Notes: a model not told the origin generated them from the sequence alone. Shown: positions 43,085 to 52,428, counted from the stretch's first letter. The stretch is 64,000 nt of DNA from Streptomyces kurssanovii (GCF_014649695.1 NZ_BMTN01000001.1:124001-188000); one strand, 5' to 3'. Program-made: numbers and translations.

Positions 43085-44414
43085 GTGAAGGCGCTCTGCG
43101 ACGCCGACCGGATCGGGCCTCCCGGAAACGTGATCTTCACCTTCGTCACCCACGGCCGCCCTGTTCGTTCCCCAGCGGCTCGCCGAGGTCCCCGGCCATC
43201 TCGCCCTTGCCCTCGGCGCCGGAACCATCGCCTGGCTGGTCACCGTCGGCCCCGCCCTCCTGCGGAGGGAGGGCCCCGAACGGCGCGCCACCGCCCGCGC
43301 GCTGGACGCCGGGGCCGCCTGCGCGGCCGGACCCGGCCACCGCGGCCGGCACACCGCGACGGTGGCGCTGCACGCCGCCCGGCAGACCCTCCTCGACGCC
43401 GGTCGCCCCACGCCCGTGCGCCGACAGCTCGAACGCCTTCTCGTGCACGCGGAGGCGACCCTCACCGGCGAGGCGGTGGCCGAGGGCCGGGCGGACACCG
43501 ACCGTGCCGCCCGGCTCCGTGCATGGGCCGCCCTCACCCGCGCTCGGGGACCCGTACCGGCCGCGCCGCCGAGCCCGGCCGAGGCGCCCGTCGCCGAGGC
43601 CTGGCGGACCGTGCGGTGGACCCGCCGCCGCGAGGCCCGCCGCACCCTGCTGCGCGGCCTCGGTCCACGCTCACCGCACATGCCCATCGCGCTGCGCACC
43701 CTCGTCGGCTGCGCGCTCGCCGGCTACGCCGCCGTCGCCCTGGGCGTCGACCGGCCGTACTGGGCCGTCGTCACCGCAGCGTCCGTCTTCCAGGTCAACG
43801 TCACCCTCAGCTGGAACCGGGCGCTTCAGCGCACCCTCGGCAACCTGCTCGGCGTCCTCGCCTTCGCCGCCGTCGTCCCGCTGATCAGGACCGGACCGGC
43901 GGCTCTCCTCGGGTGCCTGCTGTTCTTCAGCTTCGGCGCGGAAGCACTGATCACCCGCAACTACTGGCTCGGCTCCGTCGCCGTCACCCCGATGGCGCTG
44001 CTCCTCGTCGAGGCGGGCGGCACACACCCGGCGGGCACGCTCATCGGCGACCGGGTGCTGGACACCCTTATCGGCGTCGCCCTCGGACTCCTCGCCGCCG
44101 TCGCCGTCACCAACCGCCGGGCGGCCGGCCGGGTGGACAGGGCGCTCGCCGCCGCCGCGGGCGCCCGCGCCGCCGCGGAGCGGACCCTCGCAGGACCGGC
44201 TTCCGCGGCCGCCCTCGACGCCGACGGCCGCCGGCTGGCCGCCGCCCTCGTGGACCTGCGCGACGCGCGGGACGCGGCGGCGGGCGAATGGTGGCAGCGG
44301 ACCCTCCCGGAGGAAGAGGTCCTCGAGGCCGAGCGCGCAGGACACCGTACGCTCGCGGCGACAGCACAACGGCGTGGGCTGCACGGCCCCGCCCCCACGA
44401 TCGGAGCGGTGTGA
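43085..44414 (+). pseudogene. N-terminally truncated and frameshifted FUSC-family membrane protein
   Basis: FUSC proteins have two transmembrane bundles and about 650-700 residues. Here only the second half is intact, from GTG 43362 (350 residues; MPIALRTLVGCALAGYAAVA, YWAVVTAASVFQVN, NRALQRTLGNLLGVLAF, TRNYWLGSVAVTPMALLLVE). Coding-like sequence continues upstream in that frame (LFVPQRLAEVPGHLALALG, IAWLVTVGPALLRREGPERR) but has no start codon. A stop, and a change to another frame (VIFTFVTH), occur near 43130-43150. The first bundle is missing. This looks like a decaying gene, although a 350-residue product from 43362 could still be made. The stop overlaps the MarR start (GTGA). Confidence 0.7.
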
Positions 44415-44917
44415 CCGACGACATCGTCGCCTCGGTGGTACGGCAGTGGCAGGCCGTGCACCCCGGCCTGGACACCGGGCCCATGGAACTCATCGGCCGC
44501 ATCAACCGCTGCGCCGCGCTCCTGCAACAGGCGGAGGACGCGCCGCTGCGCTCCGCCGGGCTGACCCGCGCCGAGTTCGACCTCCTCGGAGCGGTGCGCC
44601 GCAACGCCCGCGAGCTCACCCCCGGCGAGCTGGCCCGCGAGACGTTCTCCTCCGGGGCGGCCGTCACCAAACGGCTGCGCACCCTCCAGGAACGCGGTCT
44701 GATCGACCGCCGCGGCGACGACCGCGACCGGCGCGTCGCCCACGTCCGGCTCACCGACGACGGGCGCGCACTGGTCGACCGGCTGCTGCCCGAGCAACTC
44801 GCGTACGAGAGCGCCGTCCTCTCCGGCCTCGACGAACAGGCACGCGCCGGCCTCGCCGCGCACCTCAGTGACCTGCTGGTCCAGCTGGAGGGCCGGCTCG
44901 GCACGCCCCGGCGCTGA
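44411..44917 (+). CDS. MarR-family regulator
   Basis: A 168-residue winged-helix protein from GTG 44411, overlapping the FUSC stop by four bases. Typical segments are LTRAEFDLLGAVRRNA, LTPGELARETFSSGAAVTKR (recognition helix), LIDRRGDDRDRRVAHVRLTD (wing) and the terminal dimerisation helix. MarR proteins next to FUSC transporters commonly control them in response to aromatic compounds. Here the partner seems broken, so it may have another target or be orphaned. Confidence 0.92.
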   Translation: MTDDIVASVVRQWQAVHPGLDTGPMELIGRINRCAALLQQAEDAPLRSAGLTRAEFDLLGAVRRNARELTPGELARETFSSGAAVTKRLRTLQERGLIDRRGDDRDRRVAHVRLTDDGRALVDRLLPEQLAYESAVLSGLDEQARAGLAAHLSDLLVQLEGRLGTPRR

Positions 44918-44972
44918 CCTGGGCCCCGCGCGTGGAGCGGCCGACAGGCCGCGATGTCCTTAACCTGAAAGG

Positions 44973-45629
44973 GTGAACGTCGCGCGCCGGGCCGCCGCGC
45001 CCGTCCTGGCCCTCGGTCTCACACTCGGCGCCGTGCCCGCCCAAGGTGCCACGGCCGCCGCCCCCCGGCTGTCGGCCACAGTCAGCGACGTACCCCCGTC
45101 CAAGCTCGGTGCGAGCTACGAACCGGGCTGCCCGGTGCCCCCGTCCCGGCTGCGGCTGCTCACCATGAACCACTGGGGTTTCGACGGCCGTGTCCACCGA
45201 GGAGAGCTGATCGTCCATCAGGACGAGGTCCGGCCCCTGCTGCACGTGTTCGAGAAGGCCTTCGAGGAACACTTCCCCATCCGCCGTATGCGAGTCATGG
45301 CCGAGTACGGCGGCGACGACGCCAAGGCGATGGCCGCCGACAACACCTCCGCCTTCAACTGCCGCCGGGTGACGGGCGACGCCCGCCACCTGTCGCGCCA
45401 CTCCTTCGGGGACGCGGTCGACATCAACCCCGCTGAGAACCCGTACGTCGACCGCTCGGGACGCGTGCACCCGCCGGGCGCGGAGGACCACCTCGACCGG
45501 GGCCGGCCCGCCGAAGGCGTGATCACTCCGGGCGACGCCGTCACCACGGCGATGGACGACGCCGGCTGGGAGTGGGGCGGCCGCTGGTCGCCCCCGGACT
45601 ACCACCACTTCTCCACCGACGGCACGTGA
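44973..45629 (+). CDS. Secreted M15-family (VanY-like) peptidase
   Basis: A 218-residue protein from GTG 44973 with a signal peptide (NVARRAAAPVLALGLTLGAV, cleavage near ATA at residue ~28). The M15 zinc motif is present: SRHSFGDAVDINPAENPY supplies the first His and Asp, and PDYHHFSTDG the last His. A YGGDDAKAMAADNTSAFNCR region precedes it. The family removes or trims D-Ala ends of wall peptides. Unlike the lysins at 1-5159, this one has a proper export signal. Confidence 0.87.
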   Translation: MNVARRAAAPVLALGLTLGAVPAQGATAAAPRLSATVSDVPPSKLGASYEPGCPVPPSRLRLLTMNHWGFDGRVHRGELIVHQDEVRPLLHVFEKAFEEHFPIRRMRVMAEYGGDDAKAMAADNTSAFNCRRVTGDARHLSRHSFGDAVDINPAENPYVDRSGRVHPPGAEDHLDRGRPAEGVITPGDAVTTAMDDAGWEWGGRWSPPDYHHFSTDGT

Positions 45630-45691
45630 CTCGTTCCGTACCGACGGCACCTGCCCGGAGCACCGGGGCCACGGCGAGCTGGTGGACCACG

Positions 45692-46603
45692 TCAGGCCAG
45701 CGGGTCGGTGACCTTCGCGGGCGAGAGCAGGTCGAGTGAGAGGTCCCACAGACGGGCGGCGAGGTCGGCCCGGCGTGCCGTGCGGCTCGGGGTCTCCTGG
45801 ACGGCGGCGCCCGACACCAGCCGTCGGGGGCCGTACAGAGCGCCGTTGACCGGGGCCGGGTCGGTCGCGGCGCGCAGCGTCGGCCAGGCCCCGGCGGCGG
45901 ACGGCTGGGCGGCGATCCTGTCGGCGACCGAGAGGAGCCGTGCCTGGATCCCGGTGTCCTTGCCGAGTTCGGTGGCGGCATAGCCGGGGTGGGCGGCCAG
46001 CGAGAGCGCGCCGCGGCCCTCGTTGCGCCTGGCGAGCTCGGCGGCGAAGAGCATGTTCGCCAGCTTGGACTGGAAGTAGGCCGTCCAGCGGTTGTAGCGG
46101 CCGCGCCGGAAGTTCGGGTCGTGCAGGCGGATGCGACCCGGGCGGTGGCCCATGCTGGTGAGGGTGACGACTCGGGCGCCGGGCGTGGTGTTCAGCCGGG
46201 GGAGCAGACGAAGCGTCAGAGCCATGTGGCCGAGGTGGTTGACCCCGAACTGGGTCTCGAAACCGTCGACGGTGCTGGACCGGGGGACCGCCATCAGGCC
46301 CGCGTTGTTGATCAGAAGATCGAGACGGCCGTCCGGCAGTTCGTCGGCGAACCGCGCGATCGACGTCTGGTCCGCGAGGTCCAGGGACGCCGTGCGCAGA
46401 CGGGCGGGGTCGATTCCGCGGTCGACGAGGGACCGGCGGGCGGCGGCGGCCTTGTCCTGGTTGCGGCAGGCCATCACGACGGTGGCGCCCCGCTGGGCGA
46501 GCACGCGGGTCGTGTCGAGGCCCAGCCCGGTGTTGGCCCCGGTCACCACGGCGAGGGTGCCCTCGGTGACGAGGGGCACGTCTTCTTCTGTCCAGCCGGT
46601 CAT
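45692..46603 (-). CDS. Short-chain dehydrogenase/reductase (retinol-dehydrogenase-like)
   Basis: A 303-residue SDR. It has LAVVTGANTGLGLDTTRVLA (cofactor loop), MACRNQDKA, LDLADQTSIARF, LLINNAGLMAVP, a FGVNHLGHMALTLRLLP helix, the Ser region VVTLTSMGHR and Tyr-x-x-x-Lys in AYFQSKLANMLFAAEL. Arg after the second strand implies NADPH. Its substrate is unknown. It is divergent from a TetR gene, with two operator-like repeats between them. Confidence 0.92.
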   Translation of the reverse strand: MTGWTEEDVPLVTEGTLAVVTGANTGLGLDTTRVLAQRGATVVMACRNQDKAAAARRSLVDRGIDPARLRTASLDLADQTSIARFADELPDGRLDLLINNAGLMAVPRSSTVDGFETQFGVNHLGHMALTLRLLPRLNTTPGARVVTLTSMGHRPGRIRLHDPNFRRGRYNRWTAYFQSKLANMLFAAELARRNEGRGALSLAAHPGYAATELGKDTGIQARLLSVADRIAAQPSAAGAWPTLRAATDPAPVNGALYGPRRLVSGAAVQETPSRTARRADLAARLWDLSLDLLSPAKVTDPLA

Positions 46604-46621
46604 GGCACATCTCCCCTAACC

Positions 46622-46659
46622 TGAACATCGGTTCACCATCTATAGTGAACCTGGGTTCA
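46622..46659. promoter_or_regulatory. Paired TetR-type operators TGAAC-N4-GTTCA
   Basis: TGAACATCGGTTCA (46622-46635) and TGAACCTGGGTTCA (46646-46659) share TGAAC...GTTCA arms, with centres 24 bp apart. The bases between them contain a TATAGT hexamer usable as a -10 box for the TetR gene. They lie between the divergent SDR and TetR genes. Mutual and self-repression by the TetR protein is likely. Confidence 0.8.
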
Positions 46660-46689
46660 TCTTTGGTCAAGTGGAGACGAGGAGCGGCC

Positions 46690-47229
46690 ATGGTCCGCGC
46701 CGATTCGGCACGCAATCGGAAGAGCATCCTGGACGCCGCGGGGACGCTGCTCGCCGAGCAGGGCGACGGGGTCGGAATGGACGAGATCGCCGCAGCGGCC
46801 GGAGTGGCAGTGGGAACGCTCTACCGCCACTTCCCCACCAAGGCGGACCTGATCGCCGCGGCGCTGGCCGAACTCACGGAGCGGCTCGTCGCCGACGTCC
46901 GGACAGCGGCGGACCGGGTCGACGACGGCGCCGACCCGGTCGCGGAACTGCGGGGGCTCCTCGAATGGCTCATCCGGAAGCCTGCCTCCGACAAGGCGAT
47001 CAAGGCGGCGGCCACCGGCCTGGCCGCGGACGCCCTTCAGGAGATGGAGAGCCGCGGCTTCGCCGAGCTCGACCGCATCACCGCCGTGGCCCACGCCCGC
47101 GGACTTCTCCGCCCCGACATCACCACGGCGGACTTCGCCCTCATTGCCGCGACCGCGCCCGACGACTCGCTGCCGGAGGCGGCCCGCGACCGCTGGATCG
47201 AGCTGGCGCTCCGTTCCGTCCTGGCCTGA
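46690..47229 (+). CDS. TetR-family regulator of the divergent SDR
   Basis: A 179-residue protein from ATG 46690. HTH region: RKSILDAAGTLLAEQGDGVG, MDEIAAAAGVAVGTLYRHFP, TKADLIAAAL. The C-terminal domain resembles the type that ends RWIELALRSVLA. It should bind the two operators immediately upstream and repress itself and the SDR. The inducer is unknown. Confidence 0.92.
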   Translation: MVRADSARNRKSILDAAGTLLAEQGDGVGMDEIAAAAGVAVGTLYRHFPTKADLIAAALAELTERLVADVRTAADRVDDGADPVAELRGLLEWLIRKPASDKAIKAAATGLAADALQEMESRGFAELDRITAVAHARGLLRPDITTADFALIAATAPDDSLPEAARDRWIELALRSVLA

Positions 47230-47348
47230 GGCAGCCCGACCGACCGCCTGGGCTCGTTTCGCGCACGGCCCCCAACCGCGGTCGGCGGCGTGTGCCGCGC
47301 GACCGCGATCGGACCGTACTCACATGAGGCGGAGCGTCGGGGACCGCG

Positions 47349-49499
47349 TCATCGTCGACGCGTGACCGCAGGGCGGGGGCGCATGCGGAGGAGCACCACA
47401 CCCACGATCAGCAGCACGGCTCCGGCGGCCGACGGCCACAACTGGGCGCCGGTCTCGGCCAGGCCGCCTTCCACGGCCTGCGGAGCGGCGTCACCGTTCG
47501 GCAACGGGACGTTCGACCCGCCAGCCGAGGGTGCGGAGGCAGCCGTCGTCCCGGCCGGGGCCTCGGGACTCTGCCGGTCGCCGGCGGTGGCCGGCTCGCT
47601 CTGCGCGGGCGAGGGTGGGACAGCCTGGTCGGCGGGGGCGGCCGGCGGGACGGTTGCCTCTGCCTCTGCCTCTGCCGCTTCGGGCCGTGCTCGCTCCGCG
47701 TCGGGTGTTGCGGGCGCCTGCTCGGCCTCGGACGTGGGCCTCTGGGCGGCGGGCTTCTCGGGTGCGGGCTTCTCCGCGGCGGGCTGCTGGGTCGGGGGCG
47801 TCGCCGGTGTCGCCTGCGTCGCGGGGGCCTGGGGGGCGTCGGGGGCCTCGGGCGCCGGTTCCGGATCGGCGGTGGGCGCGGCCGGACGCGTGGGGGCTTC
47901 CGGCTTCGGCTCCGCGGGGGCGGGCGAGCCGGTCGGGGCGGCGGGGGCGGTCGCCGGGGCGTCCTTCGGCTCGGGGGCGTCGCCGCCGGGTGCCTGCGCC
48001 GTATCGCCGGGGCCGCAGCGCCGCCCCTCGTTGAGACAGCCCACCAACTCGCGCATGAGCTTCTCGTCGAAGACGTTGATGAAGTCACCGTGGTCGGTGA
48101 TCGGCTTGTGCAGCTGCTCGGGGAACGAGTCGAGCGCGAAGACGGCGGCGTCCGCGCCGTCGAAGACCGGTGGCGGCACGTCGTAGACGATCCGCTGGAC
48201 GAGCTGGGGAATGGGGAGGAAGCCGCCCGGGCAACGGCCGCTCGCGTCCGTGAAGGCCACATGGGTGCGGTGGTTGGCGCTGTCGGTGTTCCGGCCGTCC
48301 CAGCAGCTCTGGAACCTGAAGCTGCGCACCACCTTGCTGCCCTGGGGGCAGAGGGGGTATTTGTCCTTGAGCTGCCGGTCCTCGAAGCCGGTGCAGCTCC
48401 AGGAGGCGTTGGCGTTCGCATCGCCGTTGACGAAGGCCTTCGCGTCTCCGGTGATGATCCGCAGGAAGCGCGGCATCGCGGTGACCTTGCCGCGCGGGTT
48501 GCCGACGAAGTCGAGCGTCACCTGTGACGGGGTCAGGATCTCGCCGACGTTCTGGTCCTTGCCGCCTCCGTCAGCCTGGGCGTCGTCCTCCGCCCGACCG
48601 TTCTGGAGCCGCAGCACGGGCCAGTAGTACGTCGACCGGTCGCCCTGGTCGCGGCACGTCGTTGCGCCCGCCGCGAGATCCTCGTCCGAGGCGAACGCGT
48701 CGTTGGCCTGGTTGCCCACGTAGTCGTGCATGTGGTGGGCGCCGTTGCTCACCCCAGGAGCGACGATGACGTTGTCCGGGTTGAACTTGCGGTTCGCGTT
48801 GACACCGCAGTCCGTGGTGAACGTGCCGCGGGAGGCGCCGCGCAGCCGCGGGGGATCCTGCACGTTCGGGGACACGGTGCGGATGTCGGCGAAGTCGGAC
48901 GCCTCGGGGCCGTTGCCTGCCTGGCCGCCGTTGCCTCCCTGCCCGACGTCGCCGTTTCCGCCGCCGTTCTGATCGTCCTGGCCGCCGCCGTCCTGGTCGG
49001 GTTCGTCCGCGCCGTCGGTCTGCAAGGTGCAGGGAGCAAGGGCCCGCAGGTCCTGCGGACGTTGCCCGGTGATCCGGCCGATGGCTTCCGCGATGCGGTC
49101 GAGGCCGGCTTCCCGCTTGCTCCGCAGAGGCCCGAGAATCGCGTTCTGCGCGAACCGCGGGTCCCGTTCGATCTGTTCCTGCTCGTCGGCGAACCGCTGG
49201 TAGGCCTCGGTGATCCCACTGTCCATCGTCGCCAGTTCGCGGTCGACCTCCGCCCTGGCCGCTTCCGGCACCTCCGGCAGCCCGTTCGCCACCTCCGGGC
49301 ACTTGACCGTCGCCGGGACCGGTCCGGCGCCGAGGGTTTCCGACTGCGTGGTCCCGCCGCCCGGCCAGGGACCCTGTCCCTCACCGGCGGCGGCATAGGA
49401 GTTGACCGCGATGAGACCGCCGCCGGCGAGGATGAGGGCGATCGAAGCGGCAGCCGTGCGTCTGCCTGCTCTCGGACGTCTTCGCGTTGTTCGTCCCAT
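47349..49499 (-). CDS. DUF1996-domain surface protein with LAETG sortase signal
   Basis: A 716-residue protein from ATG 49499 (GGAG six bases upstream); an in-frame ATG nine codons earlier is less likely. It has an N-terminal signal (RRTAAASIALILAGGGLIAV), an ~150-residue helical part and a Gly/Asp/Gln-rich linker. A DUF1996 domain follows at about residues 205-475 (GVSNGAHHMHDYVGN, CRDQGDRSTYYWPVLR, GFLPIPQLVQRIVYDVP, HGDFINVFDEKLMRELV). A ~200-residue Pro/Ala/Glu-rich stalk leads to the C-terminal GLAETG, a hydrophobic helix and a basic RMRPRPAVTRRR tail, which is a sorting signal of the LAXTG kind used by class E sortases. DUF1996 proteins bind or process cell-wall or plant polysaccharide in some annotations, but their function is not established. 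Confidence 0.9.
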   Translation of the reverse strand: MGRTTRRRPRAGRRTAAASIALILAGGGLIAVNSYAAAGEGQGPWPGGGTTQSETLGAGPVPATVKCPEVANGLPEVPEAARAEVDRELATMDSGITEAYQRFADEQEQIERDPRFAQNAILGPLRSKREAGLDRIAEAIGRITGQRPQDLRALAPCTLQTDGADEPDQDGGGQDDQNGGGNGDVGQGGNGGQAGNGPEASDFADIRTVSPNVQDPPRLRGASRGTFTTDCGVNANRKFNPDNVIVAPGVSNGAHHMHDYVGNQANDAFASDEDLAAGATTCRDQGDRSTYYWPVLRLQNGRAEDDAQADGGGKDQNVGEILTPSQVTLDFVGNPRGKVTAMPRFLRIITGDAKAFVNGDANANASWSCTGFEDRQLKDKYPLCPQGSKVVRSFRFQSCWDGRNTDSANHRTHVAFTDASGRCPGGFLPIPQLVQRIVYDVPPPVFDGADAAVFALDSFPEQLHKPITDHGDFINVFDEKLMRELVGCLNEGRRCGPGDTAQAPGGDAPEPKDAPATAPAAPTGSPAPAEPKPEAPTRPAAPTADPEPAPEAPDAPQAPATQATPATPPTQQPAAEKPAPEKPAAQRPTSEAEQAPATPDAERARPEAAEAEAEATVPPAAPADQAVPPSPAQSEPATAGDRQSPEAPAGTTAASAPSAGGSNVPLPNGDAAPQAVEGGLAETGAQLWPSAAGAVLLIVGVVLLRMRPRPAVTRRR

Positions 49500-49666
49500 G
49501 GAGAACTCCATCTGCTGCATGGTCAAGTGGGGGCATGACGGCGTCCGGAAAGGGGCACGTCCAGTTCCATACGCGCGGGACGGGCAACGTGTTCAACGCC
49601 ACCTGAACCTCGTGCCCGACCAGGGTGGTTCTGGTCGGTCCGGACGAACAAAGAGGTGAGGACCCC

Positions 49667-51454
49667 ATGTTCACGACCCGGCCGACGCTCCAGGGCACCT
49701 TCGGGATGGTGTCCTCCACGCACTGGCTCGCCTCGCAGTCCGCGATGGCCGTGCTGGAGCGGGGCGGCAACGCCTATGACGCGGCTGTCGCAGCCGGGTT
49801 CGTGCTCCACGTCGTCGAGCCGCATCTGTGCGGTCCCGCCGGCGAGGTGCCGGTCATCGTCGCCCCGGCCGGCGGCGAGGTGCGTGTGCTCTGCGGCCAG
49901 GGCGTCGCGCCCGCCGGGGCCACCATAGGGCACTACCGCTCGCTCGGCCTCGAACTCGTCCCAGGAACCGGTCCGTTGGCCGCCGCAGTGCCGGGCGCGT
50001 TCGACGCGTGGATGGTCCTGCTGCGCGACCACGGCACCAAGTCCCTTGCCGAGGTGCTGGAGCACGCGATCGGCTACGCCGAGCACGGACACCCTCCCGT
50101 CGAACGGCTCTGCGAGACCGTCGAGACCGTACGCGGCCTCTTCGAGACCGAGTGGACCTCGTCAGCCGAGGTGTACCTGCCGGGCGGGCAGGCGCCCGCC
50201 CCCGGCACGCTGTTCCGCAACCCCGCCCTCGCCGCCACCTGGCGGCGGCTGATCGCGGAGGCGGAAGCCGCCGCGTCCGACCGGACCGGGCAGATCGAGG
50301 CGGGGCGGGAGGTGTGGCGCACCGGCTTCGTCGCCGAGGCGCTCGTCCGCCAGGCCGGGCGGCCCACCATGGACACCAGCGGCACCCGCCACACCGGCAC
50401 CCTCACGGCGGCGGACCTGGCCGGCTGGTCGGCCACGTACGAGGCACCGGTCACCTACGACTGGAACGGCTGGACCCTGTGCAAGGCGGGCGGTTGGAGC
50501 CAGGGGCCGGCGTTCCTCCAGCAACTGGCCCTGCTGCCGCACGAACTGCCCTCCTACGGCTCCGCCGAGTACGTCCACCTGCTCGTCGAGGGCTGCAAGC
50601 TGGCGATGGCCGACCGGGAGGCCTGGTACGGCGACGCGGCCGAGGTCCCCCTCCGCGATCTGCTGTCCGAGCCCTACAACAGGGCCCGCCGCGCACTCGT
50701 CGGCGACAAGGCCTCCTACGACCTGCGGCCCGGCAGCCCCGGCGGACGCACCCCCGTCATGAGCCGCCGCGCCGCCGACGTGCTGGACGACGGCGCGGGC
50801 GCCGGCGAGCCGGGCGCGGGGGAGCCGACCGTGGCACGGGACGGCGCGGTCCAGGGCGACACCTGCCACCTCGACATCGTCGACCGCTGGGGCAACATGG
50901 TCGCGGCCACCCCCAGCGGCGGCTGGCTGCAGTCCAATCCCGTCGTGCCGGAGCTGGGCTTCCCGCTCGGCACGCGACTCCAGATGACCTGGCTCGAGCC
51001 GGGCCTGCCGAACTCCCTCACCCCCGGCCGCCGCCCGCGCACCACCCTGACGCCTTCGCTGGCGCTGCGCGACGGCGTGCCCGTGATGGCCTTCGGCACC
51101 CCCGGCGGCGACCAGCAGGACCAGTGGCAGCTCCACTTCTTCCTCGCCGTCGCGCTGCGGCCACCGGTCCGCGGCGGATACGACCTCCAGGGCGCCGTCG
51201 ATGCTCCCAACTGGCACAACGACGCCTTTACCGGCTCGTTCTACCCGCGCGGCATGCGGCCCGGCTGTGTCACCGTCGAGTCCCGCACGCCCCAGGACGT
51301 GGTCGCCGGGCTGCGCGAGCGCGGACACGACGTCACCGTGGGCGGGCCCTGGTCGGAGGGCAGGCTCTGCGTGGTCGCACGCGACCCTCGCACCGGTGTG
51401 CTCTCCGCCGCGGCGAACCCCAGGGGAATGCAGGGTTACGCGGTGGGACGCTGA
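49667..51454 (+). CDS. Gamma-glutamyltransferase-family protein (cytosolic, divergent)
   Basis: A 595-residue Ntn-hydrolase of the GGT family from ATG 49667. It has FGMVSSTHWLASQSAMAVLE, RGGNAYDAAVAAGFVLHVVE, LHVVEPHLCGPAGEVPVI, the presumed processing site before Thr in VQGDTCHLDIVDRWGNMVAA, and RPRTTLTPSLALRDG. Unlike the GGT at 24672 it has no signal peptide, and the motifs around the substrate Arg are changed. This points to a cephalosporin-acylase-like or other amide-hydrolase activity in the cytosol. The exact substrate cannot be told from sequence. Confidence 0.88.
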   Translation: MFTTRPTLQGTFGMVSSTHWLASQSAMAVLERGGNAYDAAVAAGFVLHVVEPHLCGPAGEVPVIVAPAGGEVRVLCGQGVAPAGATIGHYRSLGLELVPGTGPLAAAVPGAFDAWMVLLRDHGTKSLAEVLEHAIGYAEHGHPPVERLCETVETVRGLFETEWTSSAEVYLPGGQAPAPGTLFRNPALAATWRRLIAEAEAAASDRTGQIEAGREVWRTGFVAEALVRQAGRPTMDTSGTRHTGTLTAADLAGWSATYEAPVTYDWNGWTLCKAGGWSQGPAFLQQLALLPHELPSYGSAEYVHLLVEGCKLAMADREAWYGDAAEVPLRDLLSEPYNRARRALVGDKASYDLRPGSPGGRTPVMSRRAADVLDDGAGAGEPGAGEPTVARDGAVQGDTCHLDIVDRWGNMVAATPSGGWLQSNPVVPELGFPLGTRLQMTWLEPGLPNSLTPGRRPRTTLTPSLALRDGVPVMAFGTPGGDQQDQWQLHFFLAVALRPPVRGGYDLQGAVDAPNWHNDAFTGSFYPRGMRPGCVTVESRTPQDVVAGLRERGHDVTVGGPWSEGRLCVVARDPRTGVLSAAANPRGMQGYAVGR

Positions 51455-51495
51455 ACGCCTCCCTCGATGTCGGCCGGGCATGATTGTCTGGAGAC

Positions 51496-52314
51496 ATGAT
51501 CGATGACTTTCTGACCGGTGATCTGTCCGATGTCGAGGAGGCGGTCCGCAAGGCGGCGGCCGCCGAGATCGTGCCGCGCTACCGCCGGCTCGCCGCGCAC
51601 GAGGTCGACGAGAAGACCGGCCCGCACGACCTCGTCACGATCGCCGACCGCAGGGCGGAGGAGCACCTCACCGCCTCGCTCACCGCGCTCGTGCCGGGCT
51701 CCGTCGTCGTCGGCGAGGAGGCTGTGCACGCGGACCCGGCCGTCGCCGACGCGCTGCACGGCGACGCGCCCGTGTGGATCGTCGACCCGGTCGACGGCAC
51801 CCGCCAGTTCGTGCGCGGCGAGCCCGGGTTCTGCACGCTCGTCGCGCTCGCCGTGCGCGGCGAGGTGCTCGCGTCCTGGACGTACGCGCCGGTGCTCGAC
51901 GAGTTCGCGGTCGCCGTGCGCGGCGGCGGCGCCCGGCTCAACGGCGAGCCGTTGAGGTCCGGTTCGCCCGCTCCCGGCTCGGTGCTGCGGGTCGCGATGT
52001 CCCACCCCGACTACACCACCCCGGAGCAGAAGCGCGCGCTGCTCGGACTCGCCGAGCCCGGCGTCGAGGCCAGACCCTGCGGCTCGGCGGGCCTCGAGTA
52101 CCTGGACGTCGCACGCGGCGACCTGGACGCGGTGGCGTTCTCATGGGAGCTCGCGTGGGACCACGCGGCCGGTCTGCTCCTGGTGACGGAGGCGGGCGGC
52201 GCGCATCTCACCGTCGCCGGCGAGCCGTTCCGCATAACGGGCCCCAACGTCCTCCCGTTCACGGCCGCCCGCGACGAGGTCACGGCCCGCCGTATCCGCG
52301 AACTCCTGACCTGA
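51496..52314 (+). CDS. Inositol-monophosphatase-family phosphatase (HisN/SuhB-like)
   Basis: A 272-residue protein with the IMPase signatures: the first metal Glu in VVVGEEAVHAD, the metal motif IVDPVDGTRQFVRGEPGFC (Asp-Pro-x-Asp-Gly-Thr), and the C-terminal AFSWELAWDHAAGLLLVTEA. The family includes inositol monophosphatase, histidinol-phosphatase HisN and fructose-1,6-bisphosphatase-like enzymes. The substrate is undecided, with no his operon nearby. The start at ATG 51496 has a rather close GGAG; TTG 51484 is an alternative. Confidence 0.9.
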   Translation: MIDDFLTGDLSDVEEAVRKAAAAEIVPRYRRLAAHEVDEKTGPHDLVTIADRRAEEHLTASLTALVPGSVVVGEEAVHADPAVADALHGDAPVWIVDPVDGTRQFVRGEPGFCTLVALAVRGEVLASWTYAPVLDEFAVAVRGGGARLNGEPLRSGSPAPGSVLRVAMSHPDYTTPEQKRALLGLAEPGVEARPCGSAGLEYLDVARGDLDAVAFSWELAWDHAAGLLLVTEAGGAHLTVAGEPFRITGPNVLPFTAARDEVTARRIRELLT

Positions 52315-52359
52315 CACGACGGGTCGCGCCCCCCGCCGGCGGGGCCAGGCCCACCCGCC

Positions 52360-52428
52360 GGGTCCGGCTCCGCCCGGGGCCCCGGGTGCGGCTCCGGCCG
52401 GGCGACCGGGGTGCGGCTCCGCCCGGGC
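52360..52428. repeat. Three imperfect ~25-bp tandem repeats in a GC-rich spacer
   Basis: GGGTCCGGCTCCGCCCGGGG, GGGTGCGGCTCCGGCCGGGC and GGGTGCGGCTCCGCCCGGGC recur at 24-25-bp spacing (52360, 52384, 52409) between convergent genes. They are probably slippage products with no known role. Confidence 0.65.
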
